Below are positions 16,720-24,930 of a stretch of 24,930 bases of DNA, piece after piece (within the stretch, counting starts at the first letter, position 1; the number at the start of each line of letters is the position of its first letter). The position numbers were made by a program, and so were the translations under genes. The DNA is taken from assembly GCA_900542765.1 (NCBI GenBank), contig UQOX01000033.1:1-24930 (forward strand), read 5' to 3'. The notes under the pieces are model-generated. The model saw only the letters and a program-made list of their open reading frames with translations. It ran no database searches and was not told the DNA's origin. The DNA is from an uncultured Porphyromonadaceae bacterium. GTDB taxonomy: Bacteria; Bacteroidota; Bacteroidia; Bacteroidales; UBA11471.

Positions 16720-17472
16720 ATGCTCACCATAAAAAATCTGCACGCCAGCATCAACGGCAAAGAGATATTGAAAGGCATCGACCTGACGGTAAAACAAGGA
16801 GAGGTGCACGCCATCATGGGGCCCAACGGTTCGGGAAAAAGCACGCTGTCGTCGGTACTCACCGGGAATCCGGCGTTTGAAGTCACCGAGGGAAGTGTCG
16901 AATTTTGCGGGAAAGACCTGCTGTCGCTCTCACCCGAAGACCGCGCCCACGAAGGGCTCTTCCTCAGTTTCCAATACCCGGTGGAGATACCGGGAGTCAG
17001 CATGGTCAATTTCATGCGTGCCGCCATCAATGCCAAACGCAAATACTGGGGTGAAGAACCTCTGTCGGCTACCGATTTCCTGAAAATGATGCGCGAAAAA
17101 CGCGCCATTGTCGAGCTCGACAACAAACTGGCCAGCCGCTCGGTCAATGAAGGATTCTCGGGCGGGGAGAAAAAACGGAACGAGATATTCCAGATGGCCA
17201 TGCTGCAACCCCGGCTGTCGATTCTCGACGAGACCGACAGCGGCCTCGACATCGACGCCCTGCGCATCGTATCGCAAGGGGTCAACCAACTGAAATCGGA
17301 CCAAAACGCCACCATCGTCATCACCCATTACCAGCGGCTGCTCGACTACATCGCCCCCGACTTCGTGCATGTACTCTACAAGGGCCGCATCGTCAAATCG
17401 GGCGGCCCCGAGTTGGCGCTCGAACTCGAAGAGAAGGGTTACGACTGGATAAAAAAAGAGGTTGACGCTTAA
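16720..17472 (+). CDS. sufC: Fe-S cluster assembly ATPase SufC
   Basis: SufC is the soluble ABC-type ATPase that drives conformational change of the SufBCD complex. The 250-residue protein has Walker A GPNGSGKST at 34-42, a Q-loop region SFQYPVEIPGVSMVNF, the signature SGGEKKRNEIFQ from about 147, Walker B LSILDETDSGLD with Asp170 and Glu171, and a switch His in VITHYQRLL. DETDSGLD after the Walker B strand and EKKRNEI in the signature are typical of SufC rather than of transporters, and no membrane subunit is nearby. The start ATG 16720 is fixed by MLTIKNLHASINGKEIL. It is followed 12 nt later by sufD. Confidence 0.98.
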   Translation: MLTIKNLHASINGKEILKGIDLTVKQGEVHAIMGPNGSGKSTLSSVLTGNPAFEVTEGSVEFCGKDLLSLSPEDRAHEGLFLSFQYPVEIPGVSMVNFMRAAINAKRKYWGEEPLSATDFLKMMREKRAIVELDNKLASRSVNEGFSGGEKKRNEIFQMAMLQPRLSILDETDSGLDIDALRIVSQGVNQLKSDQNATIVITHYQRLLDYIAPDFVHVLYKGRIVKSGGPELALELEEKGYDWIKKEVDA

Positions 17473-17484
17473 AAACTTTCACCT

Positions 17485-18822
17485 ATGAATGCCGCACAAC
17501 AATATATCGACCTCTACCGCCAGCACCGGGAGCTCATCGACCGACACTCGGCTGCCGTGTTGAACAGCCGACGCGATGCCGCCATGCGCGACTTCGAACG
17601 GCTGGGTTTGCCCCACAAGCGGCAAGAGGAGTTCCTGCACACCGACATCGAAGCCTTCTATGCGCCCGACTACGGGCTCAACTTGGCACGCATCGCCCCG
17701 CAAGCCACAATAAAAGAGAGTTTCCGATGTGCCGTTCCCGACCTCGAAAGCCAGCCCTACTTCTTCGTCGGCGACATATTCTCGGGCAACAACACCAAGC
17801 CCCTGCCCGAGGGCGTATTGGCTTGCAGCCTCTGCGAAGCAGCCACCCGCTACCCCGACTTGGTCGACCGCTACTACGGCCGCCTGGCCGACACCGGGAA
17901 AGACGGCACCGTGGCACTCAACACGGCCCTCGTGCAAGACGGATTCTTTCTCTATGTGCCCCGTCATGTAAAAATCGAAGAGCCGCTGCAAATCGTACAC
18001 CTCACCCACGGCTCGCACGACTTCATGGCCAACCTGCGCATGCTCGTCGTGCTCGAAGAGGGGGCACAGGCCCGTCTGCTCGCATGTGACCACACGCTCG
18101 ACAAAGGGCATTTCCTGACCTCGGCGGTCAATGAGATTTTTGTAGGCCCCGACGCTACGTTCGACTACTACGACCTCGAAGAGTCGACCCTCAACACCCA
18201 TCGCGTCGCATCGACGTTCATACGCCAAGAACGCTCATCGAACGTGCTGGTCAACGGCATCACCCTGCACAACGGCTACACGCGCAACAACTTCACCATC
18301 ACACTCGAAGGCGAAGGCGCCGAGACGCATCTCTACGGCATGGCGGTGGCCGACAAGCGGCAGGCCGTCGACAACTTCACCTTCATCGACCACAAAGCCG
18401 CCCACTGCACCAGCGACGAGCTCTTCAAATATGTACTCGAAGACTCGGCCACGGGGGTCTTCAACGGCCGCATTCTCGTGCGGCAGGGCGCCCAAGAGAC
18501 CTCGGCCATACAGACCAACCGCAACCTCTGCACCACCAAGGAGGCCCACATCTATACCCAACCGCAACTCGAAATCTATGCCGACGACGTGAAGTGCAGC
18601 CACGGCGCAACGACCGGCCAACTCGACACGAACGCCCTTTTCTACATGCGTTCGCGAGGAATACCCGAAGCCGAAGCCCGCATGTTGCTCATGGTGGCCT
18701 TCACACACGATGTCATCGAGAAAGTGCGCATCGAAAGCCTGCGGGAGAGGTTGCACAAGATGGTCGAACGCCGGTTCAGAGGCACCCTCGACAAGTGTGC
18801 CGGCTGCCGCATCTGCCAATAA
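17485..18822 (+). CDS. sufD: Fe-S cluster assembly protein SufD with Cys-rich C-terminal tail
   Basis: SufD is the SufB paralogue that pairs with SufB and SufC and supports iron entry. The 445-residue protein has the variable helical N-terminus (RDFERLGLPHKRQEEFLHTD), then the beta-helix core with FVGDIFSGNN, LVNGITLHNGYTRNNFTITL, and DHKAAHCTSDELFKYVL. The conserved late block is VKCSHGATTGQLD, followed by YMRSRGIPEAEARMLLMVAF. The His in CSHGATTG corresponds to the functional His of SufD. The extreme C-terminus is DKCAGCRICQ, a CxxCxxC tail absent from E. coli SufD; it could bind a metal or a cluster, which is inference. It sits 12 nt after sufC and 16 nt before sufS. Confidence 0.96.
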   Translation: MNAAQQYIDLYRQHRELIDRHSAAVLNSRRDAAMRDFERLGLPHKRQEEFLHTDIEAFYAPDYGLNLARIAPQATIKESFRCAVPDLESQPYFFVGDIFSGNNTKPLPEGVLACSLCEAATRYPDLVDRYYGRLADTGKDGTVALNTALVQDGFFLYVPRHVKIEEPLQIVHLTHGSHDFMANLRMLVVLEEGAQARLLACDHTLDKGHFLTSAVNEIFVGPDATFDYYDLEESTLNTHRVASTFIRQERSSNVLVNGITLHNGYTRNNFTITLEGEGAETHLYGMAVADKRQAVDNFTFIDHKAAHCTSDELFKYVLEDSATGVFNGRILVRQGAQETSAIQTNRNLCTTKEAHIYTQPQLEIYADDVKCSHGATTGQLDTNALFYMRSRGIPEAEARMLLMVAFTHDVIEKVRIESLRERLHKMVERRFRGTLDKCAGCRICQ

Positions 18823-18838
18823 AGGAAGGAGACACATC

Positions 18839-20056
18839 ATGCTCGACATCGACAAAATAAGAGAAGACTTTCCCATTCTTTCGCGGGAAGTCTACGGCAA
18901 GCCGCTGGTCTACCTCGACAATGCCGCCACCTCCCAGAAACCGCGCTGCGTCATCGAGACCATCACCGACGGCTACACCCGCATCAATGCCAACGTGCAC
19001 CGCGGCGTGCACCGCCTGAGCCAAGAAGCCACCGACGGTCACGAACATGCGCGCCGACGCGTACAACAATTCCTCAACGCCGCCAGCGAAAAAGAGATTA
19101 TCTTCACCCGCGGCACGACCGAGTCGATCAATCTCGTGGCGCACTCCTTCGGAGAGGCATTCCTCCACGACGGCGACGAAGTCATCATCTCGGAGATGGA
19201 ACACCACGCCAACATCGTGCCGTGGCAACTGCTGCAAAGCGAGCGGAAGATTGCCTTGCGCGTCATACCCATCGACGACCGGGGCGTGCTCGACATGGAG
19301 GCGCTTGCCTCGGCTTTCAACGAAAAGACCCGACTGGTCTCCATCACCCATGTGTCGAATGTCCTGGGAACGGTCAATCCCATCAAGGAGATTATCGACA
19401 TGGCGCACCGCCACCAGGTACCGGTGCTCATCGACGGCGCACAAGGCGCCCTGCACCACCGGGTCGACGTGCAGGCGCTCGACGTCGACTTCTATGTGCT
19501 CTCGGCTCATAAAATGTATGGCCCCACGGGCATCGGCGTCCTCTACGGCAAAGAGAAATGGCTCAATGCCATACCCCCTTATCAAGGTGGCGGCGAGATG
19601 ATAGGGCATGTGACCTTCGAGAAGACGACCTTCAACGAGCTGCCGTTCAAGTTCGAGGCAGGGACGCCCGACTACATCGGTACAATGGCCTTTGCCAGTG
19701 CCCTCGACTACATCGACCGCATCGGCATAGAAAACATCGCCGCCCACGAACAGGAGTTGCTGCAATATACCACCCGCCGGCTGCTGGAAGAAATCGACGG
19801 CATACGCATTTACGGGACCGCCCCTCAGAAATGCGGCGTCATCTCGTTTCTCGTCCGCGACATTCACCCCTACGACATGGGCATGCTGCTCGACAAGCTG
19901 GGATTTGCCCTGCGTTCGGGTCACCACTGCGCCCAACCGCTCATGGAACGCTTTGGCATCGTAGGCACGCTGCGCGCCTCTTTTGCCCTCTACAACACCA
20001 TCGAAGAGTGCGAGGCTTTTGTCGCCGCCGTAAAGCGGGTGGCACAAATGTTCTGA
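18839..20056 (+). CDS. sufS: Cysteine desulfurase SufS
   Basis: SufS is the PLP enzyme that removes sulfur from cysteine as a persulfide for Fe-S assembly. The 405-residue protein begins MLDIDKIREDFPILSREVYGK, as in class II desulfurases. Visible features are YLDNAATSQKP, EMEHHANIVPW with the ring-stacking His, and DGAQGA with the Asp that contacts PLP. SAHKMYGPTGIG has the Schiff-base Lys225, and RSGHHCAQP carries the catalytic Cys364 on the short loop typical of SufS rather than IscS. Start ATG 18839 is preceded by a purine-rich AAGGAAGGAG about 8 nt upstream; the frame runs on further up into sufD but that part lacks features. SufS usually needs a SufE or SufU partner, and none is encoded nearby. 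It is the last gene before the terminator. Confidence 0.97.
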   Translation: MLDIDKIREDFPILSREVYGKPLVYLDNAATSQKPRCVIETITDGYTRINANVHRGVHRLSQEATDGHEHARRRVQQFLNAASEKEIIFTRGTTESINLVAHSFGEAFLHDGDEVIISEMEHHANIVPWQLLQSERKIALRVIPIDDRGVLDMEALASAFNEKTRLVSITHVSNVLGTVNPIKEIIDMAHRHQVPVLIDGAQGALHHRVDVQALDVDFYVLSAHKMYGPTGIGVLYGKEKWLNAIPPYQGGGEMIGHVTFEKTTFNELPFKFEAGTPDYIGTMAFASALDYIDRIGIENIAAHEQELLQYTTRRLLEEIDGIRIYGTAPQKCGVISFLVRDIHPYDMGMLLDKLGFALRSGHHCAQPLMERFGIVGTLRASFALYNTIEECEAFVAAVKRVAQMF

Positions 20057-20077
20057 CCTGCGACAATTTCTCATCGA

Positions 20078-20123
20078 GTCACCCTCGCCGCACAGGAGTG
20101 TGCGGCGAGGGTGACTTTTATAT
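20078..20123. terminator. Strong intrinsic terminator between sufS and the phage module
   Basis: A perfect 17-bp stem is formed by 20078-20094 (starting GTCACCCTCGCC) and 20099-20115 around the loop GGAG, followed by TTTTATAT on the plus strand. It lies 21 nt after the sufS stop and overlaps the end of the convergent phage gene's 3' region, so it can end the suf transcript and perhaps the opposite one as well, though the minus-strand side has no long U-tract. Confidence 0.85.
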
Positions 20124-22721
20124 GAGCTTCGATGAATTCACCGGCTCGTACACCACATCGACAGCATCGAGATGGAACCGAGAAGAGACCACGCCCGAGA
20201 GCGAAAGCCGATGATATTTATATGGCGGAGCTATGGTACGCAAGGAAACGCGGCCGGGGATAGCCCCTTCGGCTCGTGCCCCGAAAATGGCACCATACCC
20301 CGCATCGGCCCGGTTCGAGGCCCAAAGCGAAAAGGCGAGCGAGGCGTTATCGTCGCTGCAACGCAAGGCCCACCGGGGTATCCGTTTCTCCACATCGGGC
20401 AACAGCTTGATGGCCCGTGTCACAAGCGCCACCTCCACCCTATCGGCCGCCTGCTCATCGCACAGGTCATACACCCGCGACTCATCATCGACGGCCAACA
20501 ATGTCGGATAAAGCGAATAAAACGAGACATACGAGGCACTGCGCCGCGTCCATTGCGCCGACAACAAATCGAACACCCACATATAGGAATAGCCCGGCGA
20601 CAGGAAAAGCAACTCCTTCTCGATGTAATTATATCCTATCTCGGCATTCTCCACAAACGTGCGGAAAGGCGTATTGTCGACGGCCGACGTCATCACCGGC
20701 TCCATTGCATCGAGCACCGAAAGAGCCGGCCCCGGCAGGGTATCGGGAGTCCCGTCGAAGGGTCGCGACAAGAGTTCCGAATCGGAACCGAGCAAGGCCA
20801 TCAATCCCTGGTCGGAGAGATAGAGCACGGCATCATCGACCGAGATGATGTGTCGGGGCGAAAGGGCCACTTCGCGATTCACCGGCGACTGGCTGGCATA
20901 CAACACCTCGCCGCTGCCCTGCCGCAAAGCCCATATGCCATCGCTGGTAAAGACATAAAGGGGGAACTCGCCATACTGTCCTTGCGAGAGGGCTGCCGTT
21001 GCCGCCGCCATGCCGAGAATCGCCCCCGAGGAGAGCGTATAGGTGAGGGTCTGGGGGAAGGTAAACGGATTATACACGGCCGATACCCGCAACTTGCCGG
21101 GAATGTGCTCTTCGGGATTTTTTACCTCAGGTTGAAATGACCCGTCCATTGAAGAAAAGTCCAAGGTCAGTTGTATGGGAGAAAATTCGGGATTGAGATA
21201 ATATGCCATGTTTTCGTTGGGTGCGGCTTTCAGTGGAAATCGGCCATAATAACGGGGAGATCCCGATTGATTAAAGTCCAAAATCTCAATTCTCACAGCC
21301 CGACTGTCGGGATAGGAAAGATAAGGTGTGAGTCGATATGTACCAGGCTCGAAAGGGACAAACATCTGGCTCTGCCCTGTCGTTCCTTTCAGTGTTATCC
21401 GCATAAAGCCCTGCATGGAATAAGATGTAGGTGTACTTCCTCGATAATTCTCTTGTTCCGTCGAGAAAAGTGAAAGCGGATACCCATCGAAAAAGCGGGT
21501 CGTCACATTCCCCAAGTGGAGGCGTCCATTGTAAACACACGACTCCTTGGCCCGAAGGGTATGCAGTGAGAAGTTATCGAGAGTGAGATTGCGCTGCTGC
21601 ACAAGATTCGAGAGTGAGCAGGTGTAAGTCAATGGAGTAGACTTTTCGGGATCAGCTTTCAACTCCTCTATGTCGAAAGAGGCCACTTTATAAAAGAGCG
21701 ACTCGTTCACAATCTGCTCCCGTTGTTCATCGTCCGGAAGCAAAGGCATCGCAAACCGCATGACCGGCACCGGGTCTCCATTTCCGTCAGGCTCCTGAAC
21801 GAGGTAATATGACTCGATGGTAGCATCTTTCACTACGGGCAACTCCCGGGAGAAAAAGATATCAACCCCCTTTATCACATCGCTCCACGCTTCGAGATTG
21901 GCCTTGTTTACCGTGTAGTAGACCTTCTCGCCCGACAAGGAGAAAGGATTGTGCAACAGCTGTGTCACCTCATGGTCTTTGACCTTACACATCGAAGCCA
22001 GATTGTTAACAAACGGCAGGGCTTCGGAACCGCACATCAGCACAGGCGGCGAAGGATAGATGTAGCTGTCGTCATAGAGCCGCAGGGCATAACGCACCAG
22101 AAACGGAAAAGAAAGGTATCCATCATCGAGCAACGCACTCTTGGCCCGGCTGTATGTGCCGTATACCAAAGAAGAAAAACGCACCTTGTCGTTGTCGGAG
22201 AGCACAAAATTCCCGTTGTCGGGTGACGTAGAGATTAGAGCATAATCATTCCACGTTTCTTCCCTGACCGTCTTTCCCGACATGGAAAAGGAAATCTCGG
22301 GGAAATCGGGACGCTCTCCGAGAAAGCGATAGGCACCGTCGACATAGAAAAGGTATTGCATCTCCTTATCGGTGAAGACGACCATGGCATTTCCCACCGC
22401 CTCGATGCGCTCCAATCCGGAGATTTCAAAACCCGATGGGCTTTCCAAGGGCACAATCGCGCCATCGGTCTCCTCTGCTTCATAAAAGAGAGTCGTACCG
22501 TCGTAGGTAAAATAGTGTTTGTAAGCCTCGTTCACATGGACGAAGACAAGGCGATGCGACGCATCGGCCGGCGTGTAGCAACGGGCCGGCGTGCCGACCG
22601 GAGACCACACGCCATCGCGGCAACGGAGGTTGACAACATGACTGCACTCCCCGTCGGTTGAAATTGCCGGCGGCAAAAGAGCCGACATACCGGTTATCTG
22701 TAATCGTTTTTGGTCTTGCAT
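20118..22721 (-). CDS. Putative phage beta-propeller-like structural protein (stopper/tail-hub type)
   Basis: I do not recognise a named family with certainty. The 867-residue protein (ATG 22721) begins MQDQKRLQITGMSALLPPAI and has no signal peptide. It is almost all beta, with many short strand pairs of the kind seen in propellers: FTYDGTTLFYEAE, AMVVFTDKEMQYLFYVDGAY, NFVLSDNDKVRFSSL, VFTSDGIWALRQGSGEVLYA, DDAVLYLSDQGLMALLG, YNYIEKELLFLSPGYSYMWV, LLAVDDESRVYDL. This resembles the packaged-DNA stabilization (stopper) propeller of P22-like phages, here much longer. The part around residues 407-534 has lower GC and may be an inserted beta-sandwich. The neighbouring divergent gene encodes a probable portal, which supports a virion role. 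An outer-surface or tail role without DNA stabilization is an alternative. It converges on sufS. Confidence 0.55.
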   Translation of the reverse strand: MQDQKRLQITGMSALLPPAISTDGECSHVVNLRCRDGVWSPVGTPARCYTPADASHRLVFVHVNEAYKHYFTYDGTTLFYEAEETDGAIVPLESPSGFEISGLERIEAVGNAMVVFTDKEMQYLFYVDGAYRFLGERPDFPEISFSMSGKTVREETWNDYALISTSPDNGNFVLSDNDKVRFSSLVYGTYSRAKSALLDDGYLSFPFLVRYALRLYDDSYIYPSPPVLMCGSEALPFVNNLASMCKVKDHEVTQLLHNPFSLSGEKVYYTVNKANLEAWSDVIKGVDIFFSRELPVVKDATIESYYLVQEPDGNGDPVPVMRFAMPLLPDDEQREQIVNESLFYKVASFDIEELKADPEKSTPLTYTCSLSNLVQQRNLTLDNFSLHTLRAKESCVYNGRLHLGNVTTRFFDGYPLSLFSTEQENYRGSTPTSYSMQGFMRITLKGTTGQSQMFVPFEPGTYRLTPYLSYPDSRAVRIEILDFNQSGSPRYYGRFPLKAAPNENMAYYLNPEFSPIQLTLDFSSMDGSFQPEVKNPEEHIPGKLRVSAVYNPFTFPQTLTYTLSSGAILGMAAATAALSQGQYGEFPLYVFTSDGIWALRQGSGEVLYASQSPVNREVALSPRHIISVDDAVLYLSDQGLMALLGSDSELLSRPFDGTPDTLPGPALSVLDAMEPVMTSAVDNTPFRTFVENAEIGYNYIEKELLFLSPGYSYMWVFDLLSAQWTRRSASYVSFYSLYPTLLAVDDESRVYDLCDEQAADRVEVALVTRAIKLLPDVEKRIPRWALRCSDDNASLAFSLWASNRADAGYGAIFGARAEGAIPGRVSLRTIAPPYKYHRLSLSGVVSSRFHLDAVDVVYEPVNSSKLI

Positions 22722-22923
22722 ATTTTCGTAATTTAAAAGTTGGTTATGACGGCAACAAATGTATGCCACGAATCAAGGGACTCCGTGGGGAATTTATCAA
22801 ATCGGTCGCAGAGGGACGCTTTTTATAAACTTCACATGCCGCAGGGAAAATTCATCGCTTTATTTGTCCCGTGAAAAATCATTGCGGCCCGGCCGCTCCA
22901 CGTCAAACCAATTTTATATTTTT
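22722..22923. other. 202-bp divergent intergenic region between the two phage genes
   Basis: The region is mixed in composition, with an AT-rich end before the portal ATG. It holds a minus-strand -7-like box. On the plus strand, TATATTTTT just before the portal start approximates a -7 box without the final G. No operator-like repeat, small gene or hairpin stands out. Confidence 0.45.
22756..22763 (-). promoter_or_regulatory. Putative -7 box for the propeller-like gene
   Basis: On the minus strand this reads TACATTTG, matching TAnnTTTG, and would start transcription about 30 nt before the ATG at 22721. The expected -33 TTG is not at the ideal distance, so support is moderate to weak. Confidence 0.35.
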
Positions 22924-24888
22924 ATGAAAGAAACCAATTATCGCATTTTCAACAACCGGAACCTGATGCCGCAACAGCAGCCCGGGAAGAACATCGCCTC
23001 GGTCGAGACACAAGGGAAAAAAGAGCCCGACGAGACCGACCTCGAAGTCTTGTGGCAAGCCAAACGCGCCTGGGACAACCTCGACCGTTACCGCCATACC
23101 CGCACCCGCAGCCGCAATTACACCTTCGGCAACCAATGGGGCGACAACATCGACCTGCCCGACGGACGCACCCTGAGCGAAGAGCAATACTTGAAAGAGC
23201 AAGGGAAAGTCCCGCTGAAAAACAACCTGATACGCAAACTGGTGAAAAATGTCGTGGGCCAGTTCCGTTCGGTACAGACCCAACCGGTGTGCATCGCCCG
23301 CAACCGGAAAGACCAGCCGCTGAGCGAGGTCCTGAGCGCGGCCCTGCAATATGTGCACCAACACAATCACCTGTGGGAAATCGACGGACGCTCGCTCGAA
23401 GAGTTCCTCATCTCGGGAAGCTGCTTCCATAAAATAGGGTACGGGAAACGGCACGACAAAACCGATGTGTGGATCGACGAGGTAAATCCCAACCGCATCT
23501 TCTTCAACAACATCGAAGACCCGCGACACTGGGATTGCACCCTCATCGGCGAACTGCACGACGTGCCTGTCGCCCAAGTGCTCACGCACTTTGCCCACGG
23601 CTCACGCAAACGCGGAGAAGAGTTGCGCGAAATGTACGGCAACGCCACCGAGAGCCACATCAGGGAAAACTACGAGAACCTGTCGAGCGAACGACTCGAC
23701 AACATCGACTTTTTCATGCCCGCCGACACGCACCTGTGCCGCATCATCGAGGTGTGGCGTCTCGAAAGCCGGGAACGGCTCAGGTGCCACGACCGGCTCT
23801 CGGGAAGCTATTACAAGGAAGAGGTCGCCCGTGCCGACGAAATCGCCGAGGAAAACCGCCGGCGCATCAACGAGGCCCGCAGCAGAGGCATCGCACGGGA
23901 AGATGTACCCCTCATCGATACCGAATGGTTTGTCGACCAATTCTGGTACTACCGCTTCTTCACCCCCTTCGGGGAGGTACTGGCCGAGGGAGAAACGCCC
24001 TACTGGCACGGCGAACACCCTTATGCCTTCAAACTCTACCCGCTCATCGACGGGGAGATACACTCATTTGTCGAAGATGTCATCGACCAGCAACGCTACA
24101 TCAACCGCCTCATCACCCTGGTCGACTTCATCATGGGGTCGAGCGCCAAAGGGGTACTTCTCTTCCCCGAGAACCAAATTCCCGACGGCATGACCATCGA
24201 AGACATCGCCGAAGAGTGGACCCGCTACAACGGGGTGATTCTCTTCAAACCCAAGCCGGGCGAAGCCCTGCCGCAGCAAGTTGCCGTGAACGCCACCAAC
24301 GTGGGCGCATACGAACTGCTCAACCTGCAAATGAAACTGCTCGACGACATATCGGGCGTGCACGGCGCCATGCAGGGACAGACACCCTCGCCCGGGACGC
24401 CGGCCAACCTCTACATGCAACAGGTGCAGAATGCCGGCATCAACCTCATCGACATCTTCGAGTCGTTCAAAAGTTTCCGGGAAAATCGCGACACCAAACT
24501 GCTGAAAACCGTGCAGCAATACTACGACCGCCAACGTTACCTCGACATTGCCGGCGACAAGGTCGACGAGAGCCAGGTACCTTACACGCCCGACGAAGTG
24601 CAGCACGCCGAGGTCGACATCAACATCACCGAGTCGACAGCCTCGCCGGTATTCCGTTCGGCCTCGAACGAGTTCTTGCTGCAACTCTTCCGCATGGGAC
24701 AAATCTCCCTCGAAACCTTGCTCGAAAACGGAGCCTTCCCCTTCTCCGACCGTCTGCTGCAAAGCATCGAGAAAGAAAAAGAAGAGAGACAAAAGCAGCA
24801 AGCCCTCGGGCTCACAAGCCCGAACGGCTCAAATGGAGCCCAGTCATTACAGCAACCGATCATGCAAGCCCTGCTGTCGGCACAATAA
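22924..24888 (+). CDS. Probable phage portal protein
   Basis: The portal is the dodecameric ring at one capsid vertex through which phage DNA is packaged and ejected. The 654-residue protein (ATG 22924) fits the long P22-like/podovirus-type portals in length and layout. It has a polar N-terminus, then a block with WQAKRAWDNLDRYRHTRTRS and FGNQWGDN. KNNLIRKLVKNVVGQFRS follows, typical of the early portal core, then VNPNRIFFNN. A long helical segment runs near residues 383-410 (EDVIDQQRYINRLITLVDF, then MGSSAKGVLLFPENQ). SGVHGAMQGQTPSPGTPANL precedes the long helix IDIFESFKSFRENRDTKLLK, the region that forms the stem and clip. The tail is Gln-rich. The frame is open upstream to 22759 but that extension looks non-coding. 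No terminase or capsid gene is in view, so the assignment rests on sequence pattern alone. Confidence 0.75.
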   Translation: MKETNYRIFNNRNLMPQQQPGKNIASVETQGKKEPDETDLEVLWQAKRAWDNLDRYRHTRTRSRNYTFGNQWGDNIDLPDGRTLSEEQYLKEQGKVPLKNNLIRKLVKNVVGQFRSVQTQPVCIARNRKDQPLSEVLSAALQYVHQHNHLWEIDGRSLEEFLISGSCFHKIGYGKRHDKTDVWIDEVNPNRIFFNNIEDPRHWDCTLIGELHDVPVAQVLTHFAHGSRKRGEELREMYGNATESHIRENYENLSSERLDNIDFFMPADTHLCRIIEVWRLESRERLRCHDRLSGSYYKEEVARADEIAEENRRRINEARSRGIAREDVPLIDTEWFVDQFWYYRFFTPFGEVLAEGETPYWHGEHPYAFKLYPLIDGEIHSFVEDVIDQQRYINRLITLVDFIMGSSAKGVLLFPENQIPDGMTIEDIAEEWTRYNGVILFKPKPGEALPQQVAVNATNVGAYELLNLQMKLLDDISGVHGAMQGQTPSPGTPANLYMQQVQNAGINLIDIFESFKSFRENRDTKLLKTVQQYYDRQRYLDIAGDKVDESQVPYTPDEVQHAEVDINITESTASPVFRSASNEFLLQLFRMGQISLETLLENGAFPFSDRLLQSIEKEKEERQKQQALGLTSPNGSNGAQSLQQPIMQALLSAQ

Positions 24889-24894
24889 ATTTCT

Positions 24895-24930
24895 ATGTTG
24901 TCCAATTCTCTCAATCGACGAGTGGCGGGG
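24895..24930 (+). CDS. Possible start of the next phage gene (cut by window edge)
   Basis: An ATG 6 nt after the portal stop opens a frame MLSNSLNRRVAG that runs off the window. Position right behind the portal gene on the same strand is the main support; twelve codons are too few to name a product, and no clear ribosome binding site is seen. Confidence 0.3.
   Translation, partial: MLSNSLNRRVAG

Larger units (their letters stand above)
20118..24930. mobile_element. Prophage or phage-derived structural module (left part; continues beyond window)
   Basis: Two large divergent genes follow the housekeeping suf operon: a putative propeller-type virion protein on the minus strand and a probable portal protein on the plus strand. 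Neither belongs to the host functions to the left. No integrase, repressor, tRNA or direct-repeat att site is seen inside the window, so the right end and the nature of the element (active prophage, remnant, or domesticated cluster) remain open. The left limit is placed at the sufS terminator, the last host-type sequence. Confidence 0.65.

Noticed and set aside
18776..20074. 432-codon minus-strand frame opposite sufS
   Set aside because: Antisense shadow of sufS with no domain or credible start signal.

Overview
The window looks like chromosomal DNA of a fairly GC-rich member of the Bacteroidales (Bacteroidota). Three things point there. The gene order rimP-nusA-infB-cvpA-sufB-sufC-sufD-sufS and the pairing of pdxJ-exbB-exbD-tonB with nadK are familiar from this order. 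Several promoters match the Bacteroidota type (TTTG at about -33, TAnnTTTG at about -7). Most starts lack a Shine-Dalgarno sequence. Genus and family cannot be resolved from the sequence alone. No tRNA, rRNA, CRISPR array or insertion sequence was seen, and no gap between genes exceeds 300 bp.

Region 1 (1-4365, minus strand) is an amino-sugar and peptidoglycan salvage operon. It reads from right to left: a sodium:solute symporter, a SpoIID/LytB-type protein overlapping it by 4 bp, a BadF/BadG-type sugar kinase, and MurQ etherase (cut by the window edge). The order transporter-kinase-etherase recalls the murT-murK-murQ cluster described in Tannerella forsythia; here a SpoIID-like protein without a visible signal peptide is inserted. 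The likely flow is MurNAc import, 6-phosphorylation, then lactyl-ether cleavage to GlcNAc-6-P.

Region 2 (4449-7108, minus strand) is pdxJ-exbB-exbD-tonB: vitamin B6 ring synthesis plus an inner-membrane proton-driven energy-transducing complex. A strong hairpin separates it from region 1. Divergent from pdxJ, nadK (7291-8160, plus) is followed by a small unrecognised protein gene and a YgjP/DUF45-type zinc metallopeptidase.

Region 3 (9663-20056, plus strand) starts with a clear promoter and a terminator-like leader hairpin, then rimP, nusA and infB (ribosome maturation, transcription elongation and termination, translation initiation). A hairpin terminator follows, then cvpA and the SUF Fe-S cluster genes sufBCDS. 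No sufA, sufE or sufU lies in the window. SufD ends in a CxxCxxC tail.

Region 4 (20118-24930) is phage-derived. A long minus-strand gene for a putative beta-propeller-like virion protein converges on sufS across a 17-bp perfect hairpin. A divergent plus-strand gene encodes a probable portal protein, and a further gene may start at the right edge. This is probably the left end of a prophage or a domesticated phage cluster whose remainder lies outside the window.
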